Assembly (NCBI GenBank): GCA_049976445.1
Contig: JBMFIF010000001.1
Span: forward strand, 1-64,000
Length of the DNA stretch: 64,000 nt
From: JAVZOV01 sp049976445
Lineage (GTDB): Archaea; Thermoproteota; Thermoprotei; Gearchaeales; WAQG01
Reading direction: 5' to 3'
In this document: positions 8,871 to 18,904 of the stretch, in pieces
Position numbering within the stretch: the first letter of the stretch is position 1
How the letters are laid out: each line of letters starts with the position of its first letter
Notes under the pieces: model-generated
What the model was told of the DNA's origin: nothing
Database searches by the model: none
The model's input: the letters and a program-made list of their open reading frames with translations, nothing else
Position numbers and translations under genes: made by a program

Positions 8871-10373
8871 ATTTTTTATTAAAGATTTTTTAATTTCATT
8901 TATTATTGTTCTGGTAAGTGCTCTGAATTCTTTTGATATTATGTAAAGTGTTATAAAATATATTAACGCTCCTGTTCCTATTACTAAGAAGAGTTCTGGT
9001 GCTGTTTCATATATTGAGACAAATTTTATTGTTTGTTGCATGTAATATATGATTACACTCATTAATAATGATGCGATGAAATATTTAATGGATAATTTAT
9101 AATTTAATGTAATTTTGATTCTTCTATTCAACATAGCCCATAAGATATATGAATTAATTGCTTGACTTATAATATTAATTAGTGATAAGATGGTTACATA
9201 ATTAACCATGTTTTTTATTAAGAAGAATATGAGTGATGTAAGTGTTACTCCAGTTATATAGAGTATGTTTGATAATATATTTATCGTGGGCACTTTTATT
9301 AGTAGGCTTTTCTTTAATTCTTTAAATGAGTAGTTATTAAGATCTGCTGTTTCCATTCCAAGTAATGCTGATTGTGCTACATAACTTATTAAAGATATTA
9401 TTTGAGATATGATGAGAATTTGTGCAATTTCTGTGACTTTCATGTAATCAGGTCTTAATATATAAAGTATTGGTTTAGCGAGTATGAAGACACCTAATGA
9501 TGATGGTATCACTATCATAAAAAGTAAGTCTAAAGTATTTTTAATGTGAATCTCATGAGTCTCTTGATCACTTCCTAAAATCTTAGGATATAGTACACCT
9601 ATTATAGGTGATGCGTAACCTATTAATGATGCTACTGCTGCAGCATTTTTGTAGTATGCTATGAATTCAGTAGAACCTGTGATCGTAGCTATGATTATTC
9701 CATCTAACATTCCTAAGAATCCACTTATAGAACTATAAAATGGAATCCATGAATTTTTTATTATATTTAGTGCAATCGACTTATTAAAAGAACTTCTCAT
9801 TATGTATTTTTTCGCATAGAAAAATAATCCAGAATTTTGTATGAAAAGTGCTATAAATACTATAAAGAGTGCGTTTATTATATTTAATCCAATGAAGGAT
9901 ACTACTATGATAGCTATAATTACTTTACTGATTTCTGAAAACAAAAAAGCTAGCGATCCCTTTTCGGGATCAACGCTGAATATGAGACTATTCAAATTAT
10001 CTCTAAGATAATATGATATGAGGAGAAGAATTCCGAAGAGAAAATATATTATGGGGGTGCCAGTTTTGATGCTTATGAACAAACTGGAAATCAAATAAAT
10101 TGGTGTCATTATTGATGATAGGATAAATGTTAATATAAGACCTGTTTTCGCTACGTCTATTTTTCTAGCAAAAAACCTTACTATCCAATATGTTATTATA
10201 GGAGAAGGAAATGAAAAAAACATAGCTGTAGAGATTATTAACTGCCACGTACCTAGATCCTCCGGTGTTAAACGTCTACTAACTATAATTACGAAGAGAA
10301 ATCCAGTAAAAGCGCTGATTAACTGAACTGTAAAACCTATTAGACCTGCACGTCGTAATCTTATGTTACTCAT
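8847..10373 (-). CDS. Polysaccharide/lipid-linked oligosaccharide flippase (Wzx/MATE-like)
   Basis: A 508-residue protein made almost entirely of hydrophobic helices, about 12-14 of them, starting with GLIGFTVQLISAFTGFLFVIIVSRRLTPEDLG. This N-terminal motif (a short basic stretch, long helix, then a charged loop ending in L-x-P-E-x-x-G) is characteristic of the polysaccharide biosynthesis/MurJ/Wzx superfamily. Members move lipid-linked sugars across the cytoplasmic membrane. In this archaeon the likely cargo is a dolichol-linked glycan for surface N-glycosylation, an inference supported only loosely by the GDP-sugar pyrophosphorylase and AglD-like genes elsewhere in the window. It stands alone. 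Confidence 0.8.
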   Translation of the reverse strand: MSNIRLRRAGLIGFTVQLISAFTGFLFVIIVSRRLTPEDLGTWQLIISTAMFFSFPSPIITYWIVRFFARKIDVAKTGLILTFILSSIMTPIYLISSLFISIKTGTPIIYFLFGILLLISYYLRDNLNSLIFSVDPEKGSLAFLFSEISKVIIAIIVVSFIGLNIINALFIVFIALFIQNSGLFFYAKKYIMRSSFNKSIALNIIKNSWIPFYSSISGFLGMLDGIIIATITGSTEFIAYYKNAAAVASLIGYASPIIGVLYPKILGSDQETHEIHIKNTLDLLFMIVIPSSLGVFILAKPILYILRPDYMKVTEIAQILIISQIISLISYVAQSALLGMETADLNNYSFKELKKSLLIKVPTINILSNILYITGVTLTSLIFFLIKNMVNYVTILSLINIISQAINSYILWAMLNRRIKITLNYKLSIKYFIASLLMSVIIYYMQQTIKFVSIYETAPELFLVIGTGALIYFITLYIISKEFRALTRTIINEIKKSLIKNSFVSVAS

Positions 10374-10529
10374 TATCCAGTCACTCTTGTACTTCTGATC
10401 TACTTTGAATTAAGAAATAGGTATATTTATTTTCTAAGACGACTTAATGATCTTTCTTGTGATACAATTGTGCATCTTTGCTTGTTTAATCATTAAACTT
10501 ATATTAACGATATTTATAAATGAAGTGAG

Positions 10530-11780
10530 ATGGCTAATTTAATTTCAAAAACTTTAAAAATGATTAGCAAGGAACGTGAGAATATTCTTGGTCTTGCTGC
10601 TAAGCTTATAAAGGCTGGTGACGATCCTCGTGGTAGTACATTAAAAGTTATTCAGGTTATAGAAAAATGGTTAAAAGAACGTAATCTTGATTATGATGTG
10701 CAATTTTCTAAAGATAAGTTTAATAATATTATTATATCATACGGTGGGAGACCTGAAAATGGACTTATTTTTCTTGGACATCTTGATGTGGTTCCAGTAA
10801 GTGATCAGTCCCAATGGAAATATGGGCCATTTTCTGCAACAAGATCTGATGATAAGCTTTATGGGCGGGGTGCTGCTGATATGAAGGGTGCTGTTTCTGC
10901 TTTTCTTTATGCATTATATGCCTTAATAGAGAATGGATTTAAGCCGAAAAATGGTATTACTATAGTATTAACATCGGATGAAGAGGTTGGTGGCACTAAT
11001 GGTACTGGTTATTTAGTCTCAAATGGATTATTAAAAGGTAAATATGCTATAGTTGGTGAACCGACTGGTTCTCAGAAAACTGGTTTTTCAATAGTAGTAG
11101 GTGAGAGAGGCTTTATTTGGTTACAATTAATAGTTAAAGGAAAAGCTGCTCACGGAAGTTTACCAATTGCTGGTCTCAACGCAATAGAGGAAGCTGTATC
11201 GATCATTTATGATTTAAGAGGACGATTAGGTGAAATCCATGAAATAAATAAGAGTGTTAGCGAATTATTAAATTCATCTATTTCATTACTTGAGAATCAC
11301 GCCAATGTCCTAGGCATATCGCGCGAAGCTCTTATAGAATCAATACTCAATCCAACTCTTAATATAGGCTTTATAAGAGGAGGCAACTCCATAAATGTAG
11401 TTTCGGATGAATGTATAGTTGGTTTAGATATAAGAATACCAATAGGATTATCTGTTGATGTTGTTTTAAATGTTTTGAAAAAATATGATGTAAATTATCA
11501 CATAGTAGGAATTGCTGAACCTAGCATGACTAATCCTAATTCACCAATAGTAAAAATAGTATCAGAAGCCTTTAACAAAATATATAATTATGAACCTAAA
11601 CCATTGGTTACTTATGCCTCAAGTGATGCTCATTATCTAAGGAAAGCAGGTATACCTACTGTTCTACTCGGTCCTGGATCTGAAACCGTTCATTCTGTCA
11701 ATGAATATGTCTACATAGATGATGTAATAAACATGACAAAAGTTTATGCTATACTAATGGGATCGGTAGATAATATATAA
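10530..11780 (+). CDS. M20 family amidohydrolase (ArgE/DapE/ACY1-like)
   Basis: Zinc deacylase/peptidase of 416 residues. The metal ligands lie in FLGHLDVVP (H and the following D), GAADMKGAV (bridging D), SDEEVGG (general base E and ligand E) and the late SSDAHYL/SETVH segments. A dimerisation lid domain lies between about residues 185 and 300. Members remove acetyl, succinyl or other acyl groups from amino acids. The lysine operon at 53.8-58.3 kb lacks a visible lysK, and LysK is also M20-like, but this protein is longer and lies 43 kb away, so a LysK role is speculative. It is followed 14 nt later by a methyltransferase gene, so co-transcription is likely. Confidence 0.85.
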   Translation: MANLISKTLKMISKERENILGLAAKLIKAGDDPRGSTLKVIQVIEKWLKERNLDYDVQFSKDKFNNIIISYGGRPENGLIFLGHLDVVPVSDQSQWKYGPFSATRSDDKLYGRGAADMKGAVSAFLYALYALIENGFKPKNGITIVLTSDEEVGGTNGTGYLVSNGLLKGKYAIVGEPTGSQKTGFSIVVGERGFIWLQLIVKGKAAHGSLPIAGLNAIEEAVSIIYDLRGRLGEIHEINKSVSELLNSSISLLENHANVLGISREALIESILNPTLNIGFIRGGNSINVVSDECIVGLDIRIPIGLSVDVVLNVLKKYDVNYHIVGIAEPSMTNPNSPIVKIVSEAFNKIYNYEPKPLVTYASSDAHYLRKAGIPTVLLGPGSETVHSVNEYVYIDDVINMTKVYAILMGSVDNI

Positions 11781-11794
11781 CTATAAATAATAAA

Positions 11795-12658
11795 ATGAGA
11801 ATATATCTTTTTAAACCAAAATATTATCCGTTGATAACTTCTTATACTGCAAAGTATTTATTAGAATCTAAAAATCGTAGAACTAATGTATCACTTGATC
11901 TCGGCTTAACAAATACAGAAGTTATTATAGATAATGATCATGTATATTTTCCTAATTTTCAGACTTTAAGCAAGAATGACCTAAAAAAGATAATAAACAG
12001 AACTACTGAAATATACACGATAACTAATAATGAACTAGTAAAAATTGAATGGTTTGAGAATAACATGTATTTAAAATTAAGGAACATTTCACACAATACA
12101 GCTCCTACTTTAGAAATAAATGGTATACATATGCATAGAATAAAAGATACAACACCATGGAAAGACAGCAAATCAAAAGTAATGTCAGTACTACCATTAA
12201 AGAATAAAACTGTTCTTGATGTATGCACAGGATTAGGATATACAGCAATACATGCACTTAACTTTGGAGCGTCAAAAGTTATAACAATAGAGAAAAATTA
12301 CTCAGTACTTAAAATTGCAGAATATAACCCATGGTCATGGAAACTAGCTAATAAAAAAATTACTATAATACTTGATGACGCAAAAAATGCTGTCAACTAC
12401 TTAAGGGATGAATACTTCGATAGGATAATTCACGATCCACCACGTATGAAATTAGCAGGAGAACTTTATAGTAAAGAATTCTATAAAGAACTTTATAGAG
12501 TCTTAAAACCAGGTGGTATCATTTTTCATTATACAGGAGCTCCTGGTGAAAAACGAGGAATCAACTTAATTAAAGGTGTATCAGAACGTTTAAAATCAAT
12601 CGGATTCTCAATTAAAAAATTGTACAAAATACAAGGAGTATTAGGGGTAAAAAAATAA
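11795..12658 (+). CDS. Class I SAM-dependent methyltransferase (archaeal, COG2521-like)
   Basis: 287 residues. The N-terminal 110 residues have no clear match, then a Rossmann methyltransferase domain begins with VLDVCTGLGYTAI (SAM motif I, near residue 140). IEKNYSVL gives the acidic motif II. IIHDPPR is a motif IV of the D-P-P type used by enzymes that methylate planar or amino nitrogen groups, and VLKPGGIIFHYTG closes the fold. It resembles archaeal predicted methyltransferases of COG2521; the substrate (RNA, protein or a small molecule) is not known. It lies 14 nt after the M20 gene. Confidence 0.72.
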   Translation: MRIYLFKPKYYPLITSYTAKYLLESKNRRTNVSLDLGLTNTEVIIDNDHVYFPNFQTLSKNDLKKIINRTTEIYTITNNELVKIEWFENNMYLKLRNISHNTAPTLEINGIHMHRIKDTTPWKDSKSKVMSVLPLKNKTVLDVCTGLGYTAIHALNFGASKVITIEKNYSVLKIAEYNPWSWKLANKKITIILDDAKNAVNYLRDEYFDRIIHDPPRMKLAGELYSKEFYKELYRVLKPGGIIFHYTGAPGEKRGINLIKGVSERLKSIGFSIKKLYKIQGVLGVKK

Positions 12659-12670
12659 GGATTTTTATTT

Positions 12671-14458
12671 TTATACATTATTCCTTTTATGTAAGACTAG
12701 AAATATCACGATCAGTAATACTACTGTTATTGCTAATATCATTGTAAGATAATTCTGTTGAATTGGTGTTATTGCGCTAGGAGTGCTAAGTGAAGGAGAA
12801 GTATTTGAAGTTGATGTACCTGGGATAGAAGTTGTTGAAGAAGTTGTTATGGAAGTTGTCACGGAAGAAGTTATTATTGATGTTACTGTTGTTTGTCCTC
12901 CTGTTGATACGCTTACTTGATAGACTGGTTGTTCTTGTGCTATGTCTGGTGCTGTAATGCCTATTGATGGATCATGCTCCAGTGTACCATTATCAAAGTA
13001 CGGATATGCTAGGAATGTTGTCACATGTTTTCCATGCAATATGAAGTATCCTTTTACTGGTACTATTTCTTTCGTACCATTTGAATACGTTACTGTTGCA
13101 TTAGGAACAAACCTAAAGAAACCGCCAACTAACCCTCCACTACTTTTAATAACTAATCCTGGCATTCTAACACGATTGATTTCATGCTCGTTGATTTCTG
13201 TATCGTTCTCCATGTTTATACCGAGCTTTAAGCCATGAATACCATGTGTCTCAATTTCTTCGTCCCTTACCTCTACTTCATCCTCTCCGCCAGTCTTTAA
13301 TAGTGTCTTAAAGTCTTCATAAGGATCTCGTGTCATGTTTGGTGCTGTGAAGTGTGCAATAAGTACTAGTTTTGGAGTAAACTTACTTAGAACATCTATT
13401 ATTAAAGGTTCTATTGTTTTATTATCATGCCCTCTTTTTAGTGCGTCATAGAGATTCCAGTCCCAATGCTTTATTATTATATCGCTTTTCATTTCCGCCC
13501 TTGTCATATTCATAGTTGTGTTATCAATTTTCACTTGAACCGGTACGAAATAGAACGTGTTTCTTATGAGAATGTTTCCCTCTGCGAACTTAAAGAGTTT
13601 ATTATGAACTTTTGTTAAGTTGAAAGTAAACTGCATGCCTATCACATTTCCTTTGTTGTCTGTAATATTTTGAGGCCCTATGAGGGACCATTCTGCACTA
13701 TCAAATGGGAAGTAGAAAGGATGTCTAATAGCGCTCATGATTATTTCATAAGCTTTCATTATTCTACTGAAATATTCAGCGAACATCTTTAAGAGGTCAC
13801 CAAAGATTGATGCGATCATGGCTTTTATCTGCATTGCTTTTTGTATTTTTGGATCATTCTTTAGGTCTTGTAACTGCTGTTCAATTTTGTTTAACTTTTC
13901 TATTATTTGGGTCTTTGTCTCGCCAAGGGTTAGACTATTGATATTATTTTTGAGTTCTTCAATAATTGAGATGGCCTCGTTTACTTCATCAAGGTTTACT
14001 TTTTCTTTCTCTATCAATTTAAGATTTAGTATTTCTTTTAATTTATCGGTTATATCTTTGAGTTGATCTTTTAGTGATTTACCCTCTTTTGTTGCATTTC
14101 TTAATAAGTCGTTTAGTTGTTCTTGATAATCTTCGTTATCGTTAAACATGAAGATATGTTTAAATCGCGCTGTTGGTAACCAAACTTCTGTTAGTCCGTT
14201 ATATTTGAATACGTAGGCTGTTGAATTATCTTTATTGTACCACCATATAAACATAGGTTTTGAACCATTCCCTACTATGAGAACAGTTATTATACCGTTC
14301 GTAAATATTTTCCAACCATTCTTTTCAAAGTAGTGTTTTTGTTGGATGGTGGTTGTTTGTGCTGTAGTTATTGTGGTAGTTGTCGCAGCAAATGTTATTG
14401 GTGCTAGTATTATTATTAGTATTATTAATGCCAATATTTTGTGTATAAAGTTTTTCAT
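12671..14458 (-). CDS. Large secreted or surface protein with a Thr/Ser stalk and C-terminal anchor
   Basis: 595 residues with a signal peptide (about 1-24) followed by a threonine tract. A charged coiled-coil lies at about 105-235 (repeated leucine/lysine/glutamate heptads), followed by a beta-rich domain. A Ser/Thr-rich stalk at about 520-560 leads into a single membrane helix and a basic tail (HKRNNV). The plan matches archaeal S-layer-associated or pilus-like surface proteins, but I recognise no family. A related architecture, with a Thr stalk next to a membrane segment, occurs in the solute-binding protein at 44.5-45.8 kb. Function not assigned. Confidence 0.6.
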   Translation of the reverse strand: MKNFIHKILALIILIIILAPITFAATTTTITTAQTTTIQQKHYFEKNGWKIFTNGIITVLIVGNGSKPMFIWWYNKDNSTAYVFKYNGLTEVWLPTARFKHIFMFNDNEDYQEQLNDLLRNATKEGKSLKDQLKDITDKLKEILNLKLIEKEKVNLDEVNEAISIIEELKNNINSLTLGETKTQIIEKLNKIEQQLQDLKNDPKIQKAMQIKAMIASIFGDLLKMFAEYFSRIMKAYEIIMSAIRHPFYFPFDSAEWSLIGPQNITDNKGNVIGMQFTFNLTKVHNKLFKFAEGNILIRNTFYFVPVQVKIDNTTMNMTRAEMKSDIIIKHWDWNLYDALKRGHDNKTIEPLIIDVLSKFTPKLVLIAHFTAPNMTRDPYEDFKTLLKTGGEDEVEVRDEEIETHGIHGLKLGINMENDTEINEHEINRVRMPGLVIKSSGGLVGGFFRFVPNATVTYSNGTKEIVPVKGYFILHGKHVTTFLAYPYFDNGTLEHDPSIGITAPDIAQEQPVYQVSVSTGGQTTVTSIITSSVTTSITTSSTTSIPGTSTSNTSPSLSTPSAITPIQQNYLTMILAITVVLLIVIFLVLHKRNNV

Positions 14459-14639
14459 TTTCCTGCACCACTATTTTATTAGTCTTTCATGTTTAAATTC
14501 ACATTGTTATAAGATTCTAGAACTGTTGTTTTAGGAAAGTAGAACATAAAACTTCTAATTTTGTAGAATACTCATTTAATGAAACCTCTATTCAGAGTGA
14601 TAATAGTTATTTGAATGTACGCGGTATTAATAGTGGTAT

Positions 14640-16862
14640 ATGTTTGATATAATTAAAGAGCTTAGGCTTGGTAAGAGTTTAATATATTCATGGATCGAGG
14701 AATCGAAAGGTCCTGAATTAGGGCCTTTTATAGATAATATTGATATTGAGGAATCGTTAAAGGTTGCGCTAAGAATTAAGGGTATTGATCGTCTTTACGA
14801 GTTTCAATGGCGAAGTATGCAGCTAATTGAAGGAGGTCATGATATAGTAATAGTAAGTGGTACGGGTATGGGCAAAACAGAGGCTTTTCTTATACCTATC
14901 TTAAATAAAGTAATAAGAGACAGCGAGCCTGGTGTGAATGCTCTTATACTTTATCCTACTAAGGCGTTAACTGCTGATCAGTTAAATAGGATTCAATTTT
15001 ATACATCAAAATCATTAGGTCTTGATGTTGGAATTTATGATGGCGACACAACAGAATCTGAAAGAAGAAAGTTGTTTACTAAGCCTCCAAAAGTATTACT
15101 TTCTAATCCTGATATGATACATTTCTCCTTATCAATACCTAGGTTCAGGGAAATTATCTCCAATTTGAGGTTTGTTGTTTTTGATGAGATGCATGTTTAC
15201 AATGGAGTATTTGGCGCTCATGTGGCATATTTAGTACGTAGATTAACTCGTTTGCTTGGTAAGGTTCAGTTTATAGGTGCTACAGCAACTATAGATAATC
15301 CACAATCATTTGCGTCGATGCTATTTAATCGTTCTGTTTCTGTTGTGGAGAGTTATGGAAGGAAAAGTAGACTTATACATATAATGATAAAGTCTGATGA
15401 AGTTTCTAGACATATTGAGGTCTTGCGCATTGTAAAAAATCTTATTAACCTTGGTTTGAAAACATTAGTCTTTGGTGATAGCCACAGAACTGTTGAATAT
15501 CTTGCCTTTTTGTCAAGAAAATACAATATTAATGTTGGTGTACATAGGGCAGGACTGCCAAGGGTTGAGAGGCGTATGGTCGAACATATGCTAAGGACTG
15601 GTGAATTAATGGCTGTCATCGCTACTCCTACGTTAGAGCTTGGTATAGATATTGGTGATCTTGATGCCGTAGTTTTAGATGGTATACCGCCAACTTATAC
15701 TAAATATATACATAGGGCTGGAAGATGCGGAAGACGTGATGAGGGATATGTGATAATGGTTCTTGGTGAAGATCCCATTAGTTCTTATTATATTCGTAAA
15801 CCACAAGAGTATTATTCTCAAGCTCCTGATGAGTTACCGTTGGATCTTACAAATGAGGATGTTCAGAAACATCAAATTCTTTCTGCCTCTATTGATAAAC
15901 CATTAAGAGAAGACGATGAATTATTTAATAAAGAAATAGTTAATAGCTTAGTTAACGATAATCTGTTAGTAAAACGAGGTAATAGTTATTACCCAACGCC
16001 TAATGGTAAGAGAGTATTTTATAAAACTAGTATTAGGGGTGCAAGTGATAGGGTAATTATAATTAATGAAAATGGTCAGGAAATCGGTGATAGAGAATTA
16101 CCAATAGCATTAGGAGAGCTTCACCCAGAAGCTGTATATTTTCATGGTGGTCGTATTTACAAAGTTATAGAACTTAACATGTCTAGCAAGCCATACAGGG
16201 CATTAGTTACCCAACTTCCACATGATTTTGGCTTTTATACGCTTCCTTTAAGATCAAGTTTTCCAGTTAGTTTTAAACCTTTAGATGAAAATACATTTTT
16301 AGATGGAAAAATACTTTACGGGAAGATAGAGATAGAGAATAGTGTTTACGGATATATAATAAAACGTATGATAACTAATGAAATTATAGATGAGAGAATT
16401 CTTGAAAATCCAATTAATTATAGATTTAAAACAAAGGGTCTGATGTTAAGGTTACAAGGTTATAATGATTGGAGTGATCTGATGAATGGTGAAGCTTTTC
16501 ATGCTATAGAACATACTCTCATATCTTCTGCTCAAATGATTATTGGAGCTGGACCAGGAGAGCTGGGTGGAATAAGTAATCCTAACGGATTAATAGTGAT
16601 TTATGATGGTGCACAAGGTGGATCAGGCCTTTCAAAATTATTAATGAAAAGATTTAGTTTAGTTTTTCAACGTATGTCTCAAATAATTTCAGCATGTGAT
16701 TGTGAAGATGGTTGTCCGCGCTGTGTTTATTCTCCTTATTGTGGAAATAATAATCATATTTTATCTAGAAAAAATGCATTAAAAGTGCTTGAAGGATTAA
16801 TCTCTAAGAAATTAAAAGTATTAGAACCATTACCATCAACATTTGAAAGAATGTTAGTCTGA
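14640..16862 (+). CDS. SF2 DNA helicase with DUF1998 zinc module (Hrq1/MrfA-like)
   Basis: 740 residues. The two RecA domains carry the Q-like motif YEFQWRSM, Walker A GTGMGKTE (near residue 80), DEMH (near 181), GATATI, TPTLELGIDIGD and HRAGRCGR (near 362). The C-terminus ends in the DUF1998 zinc cluster, here CDCEDGCPRC with a further YC six residues on. This is the Hrq1/YprA(MrfA)/SftH group of 3'-5' helicases, which act in repair of crosslinks or mitomycin damage in species where they have been studied. The gene is followed 90 nt later by thyX on the same strand. The helicase class is firm; the pathway is inferred from relatives. Confidence 0.88.
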   Translation: MFDIIKELRLGKSLIYSWIEESKGPELGPFIDNIDIEESLKVALRIKGIDRLYEFQWRSMQLIEGGHDIVIVSGTGMGKTEAFLIPILNKVIRDSEPGVNALILYPTKALTADQLNRIQFYTSKSLGLDVGIYDGDTTESERRKLFTKPPKVLLSNPDMIHFSLSIPRFREIISNLRFVVFDEMHVYNGVFGAHVAYLVRRLTRLLGKVQFIGATATIDNPQSFASMLFNRSVSVVESYGRKSRLIHIMIKSDEVSRHIEVLRIVKNLINLGLKTLVFGDSHRTVEYLAFLSRKYNINVGVHRAGLPRVERRMVEHMLRTGELMAVIATPTLELGIDIGDLDAVVLDGIPPTYTKYIHRAGRCGRRDEGYVIMVLGEDPISSYYIRKPQEYYSQAPDELPLDLTNEDVQKHQILSASIDKPLREDDELFNKEIVNSLVNDNLLVKRGNSYYPTPNGKRVFYKTSIRGASDRVIIINENGQEIGDRELPIALGELHPEAVYFHGGRIYKVIELNMSSKPYRALVTQLPHDFGFYTLPLRSSFPVSFKPLDENTFLDGKILYGKIEIENSVYGYIIKRMITNEIIDERILENPINYRFKTKGLMLRLQGYNDWSDLMNGEAFHAIEHTLISSAQMIIGAGPGELGGISNPNGLIVIYDGAQGGSGLSKLLMKRFSLVFQRMSQIISACDCEDGCPRCVYSPYCGNNNHILSRKNALKVLEGLISKKLKVLEPLPSTFERMLV

Positions 16863-16952
16863 ATTATTAATCTTATTTCAAATATTTCATGTACTTCTCT
16901 AAGATAAGTATAGATTTTAATATTAGATGAAGAGTATAATTATTGAATATGA

Positions 16953-17762
16953 ATGATAAATGTGAAATTAGTTTCCTATACTAAAGATGGTGAAAGGTTA
17001 ATTGCTGTTGCGTCAAAACAGAGTCTATCGAGGAAACCCTTTGATTATCAGTGGCAAAAAATGAGTGATGAGGAGGTTGAAACATGGATTAAAGAAACAC
17101 TAATTAGAGGACATCTCTCACCATGGGAGCACTCAGTCTATACATTTGACATTGAAAATGTAAGTAGAGTGTTAACACATCAATTGGTAAGACACAGGTT
17201 GGCTAGTTATACCCAATTGAGTCAACGATATGCTGAGATGAAGGGTGAATACTTTAACTATGTAACACCTCCGCTTATAAAACGTGATCCTAATATAGAA
17301 CAAATATACAAAAATGCGATAGAATATTCCAAAAATGCATATGAAAAGCTCTTATCTCTAGGTGTTCAACCAGAGGATGCCAGATACGTGCTACCACAAG
17401 CCATCGTCTCGAAAATTGTCGTTACAATGAATGCAAGAGAATTGCTAAACTTCTTCGGATTAAGGTTATGTACAAAGGCTCAATGGGAGATTAGACGGGC
17501 CGCATGGATGATGTGGGTAGAAGTTATGAAAGTGCATCCTAGACTTTTTAAATATGCAGGACCAAGATGCCTTCTTGCAGAAAATCAAGTCAGAAAAGAA
17601 CCTATCAACCTTAAGGAATTAATTAACTTTAATGGGGACAAGTTGATATCAGAGCGTTGCCCTGAGCTAATTCCTAAAACAGGTATACCAAAATGCGTAC
17701 TTTTTGCAATAAAAGATAGTGATCTCATAGAAGAAATAAAGCAGTTATTAGAAAAAAGCTAA
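16953..17762 (+). CDS. thyX: Flavin-dependent thymidylate synthase
   Basis: Makes dTMP from dUMP using methylene-tetrahydrofolate (or an archaeal C1 carrier) and FAD with NADPH. The signature RHRxxSxxxxSxR is present as R80-H81-R82, S85, S90 and R92. A second substrate segment, with R-x-A-x-W in the IRRAAWMMW region, follows near residue 190. 269 residues, slightly long for the family because of a C-terminal extension containing the CP-x-LIPKTGIPKC segment, whose two cysteines recall a metal site. No thyA appears in the window. A TATA-like box near 16920 suggests a short or absent leader. Confidence 0.95.
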   Translation: MINVKLVSYTKDGERLIAVASKQSLSRKPFDYQWQKMSDEEVETWIKETLIRGHLSPWEHSVYTFDIENVSRVLTHQLVRHRLASYTQLSQRYAEMKGEYFNYVTPPLIKRDPNIEQIYKNAIEYSKNAYEKLLSLGVQPEDARYVLPQAIVSKIVVTMNARELLNFFGLRLCTKAQWEIRRAAWMMWVEVMKVHPRLFKYAGPRCLLAENQVRKEPINLKELINFNGDKLISERCPELIPKTGIPKCVLFAIKDSDLIEEIKQLLEKS

Positions 17763-17934
17763 TAAGTTAACTGATTTTCATTTTAATACTTTTTCAAGTC
17801 CCAAGAATTAGGATTGTTCTTTTAAGAAGAAAAGCTCTATTTTAAGATTTTCGTTATCTGTAATGGTTTTGCTGTGTTTTTAAACAAACAAATTTAATAA
17901 CAGGATTTTTCACGTTTATCGTGGTGGAGAAATT

Positions 17935-18852
17935 ATGAAGGAAAGTAAATATATTTGGCTTGATGGTAAGTTTGTTCCATGGGCTGATGCAAAAATTCAT
18001 GTTCTTACGCATGCCCTTCATTATGGGACTGGAGTATTCGAGGGTATAAGGGCGTATGAGACTGTTTCTGGAAGAACTGCTATATTTCGTGGGAAAGATC
18101 ATGTTAAACGTTTATTACATTCTTCAAAGATTTATAGAATGGATCTTCCATATAATAATGATCAAATACTTAACATTATTAAAGAGACTGTAAAAATTAA
18201 TGAACTAAAGGAGTGTTATATTAGACCATTAGTATTCCGTGGATATAAACAATTAGGAGTCGATCCTACAGAAGTCCCTGTATCTTTTATGGTTGCTGCT
18301 TGGGAATGGGGCTCGTATTTAGGAAAAAGTGCATTAGAAAATGGTATAAAACTTAAAACATCAACATGGAGACGAATACCTCCTCAAAGTCTCCCCTTAG
18401 AGGCAAAAGCAACTGGACAGTATTTAAATTCTGCATTAGCAAAGATTGAAGCAAAGGAAGTAGGTTTTGACGAAGCGTTAATGCTTGATTACAGAGGCGT
18501 TGTTTCTGAAGGCACTGGTGAGAATATTTTTATAGTACGTGATGATGAAGTTATTACTCCGCCATTATATTCTAGTGTACTTCCTGGGATTACTAGAAAA
18601 ACAGTTATGAAACTTGCATCTGATTTAGGATATAAGGTCATAGAAAGTGAACTTACATTAGCAGATGTTTATATGGCTGATGAAGTTTTTCTCACAGGAA
18701 CAGCTGCTGAAATAACACCTGTAGTAAATGTTGACGGAATAATAATAGGATCAGGAAAGCCAGGTCCAATAACAAAGAAGCTACAATCACTATACTTTGA
18801 TGTTGTGAAAGGTAAAGTTAAAGAGTATGAGTCATGGCTAGACTACGTCTAA
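17935..18852 (+). CDS. ilvE: Branched-chain amino acid aminotransferase
   Basis: PLP fold-type IV transaminase for Leu/Ile/Val and their 2-oxo acids. Family motifs are in order: ALHYGTGVFEGIRAYE near residue 28, the Schiff-base lysine in LPLEAKATGQYLNS near 157, EGTGENIFIV near 194, and LTGTAAEITPV for phosphate binding. 305 residues, the usual length. GGTGGAG at 17921-17927 is a strong ribosome site for the ATG. The gene stands alone; it could also supply glutamate-linked transamination for the ABC-imported amino acids, which is inference. Confidence 0.94.
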   Translation: MKESKYIWLDGKFVPWADAKIHVLTHALHYGTGVFEGIRAYETVSGRTAIFRGKDHVKRLLHSSKIYRMDLPYNNDQILNIIKETVKINELKECYIRPLVFRGYKQLGVDPTEVPVSFMVAAWEWGSYLGKSALENGIKLKTSTWRRIPPQSLPLEAKATGQYLNSALAKIEAKEVGFDEALMLDYRGVVSEGTGENIFIVRDDEVITPPLYSSVLPGITRKTVMKLASDLGYKVIESELTLADVYMADEVFLTGTAAEITPVVNVDGIIIGSGKPGPITKKLQSLYFDVVKGKVKEYESWLDYV

Positions 18853-18904
18853 ACATTAATTTATTTTTATATAAAAGCTTCATTATTTCAGGACAAAAAA
18901 GATG

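Noticed and set aside
10530..11780. Calling the M20 enzyme LysK
   Set aside because: It is longer than usual LysK and 43 kb from the lys operon; only the general M20 family is supported.
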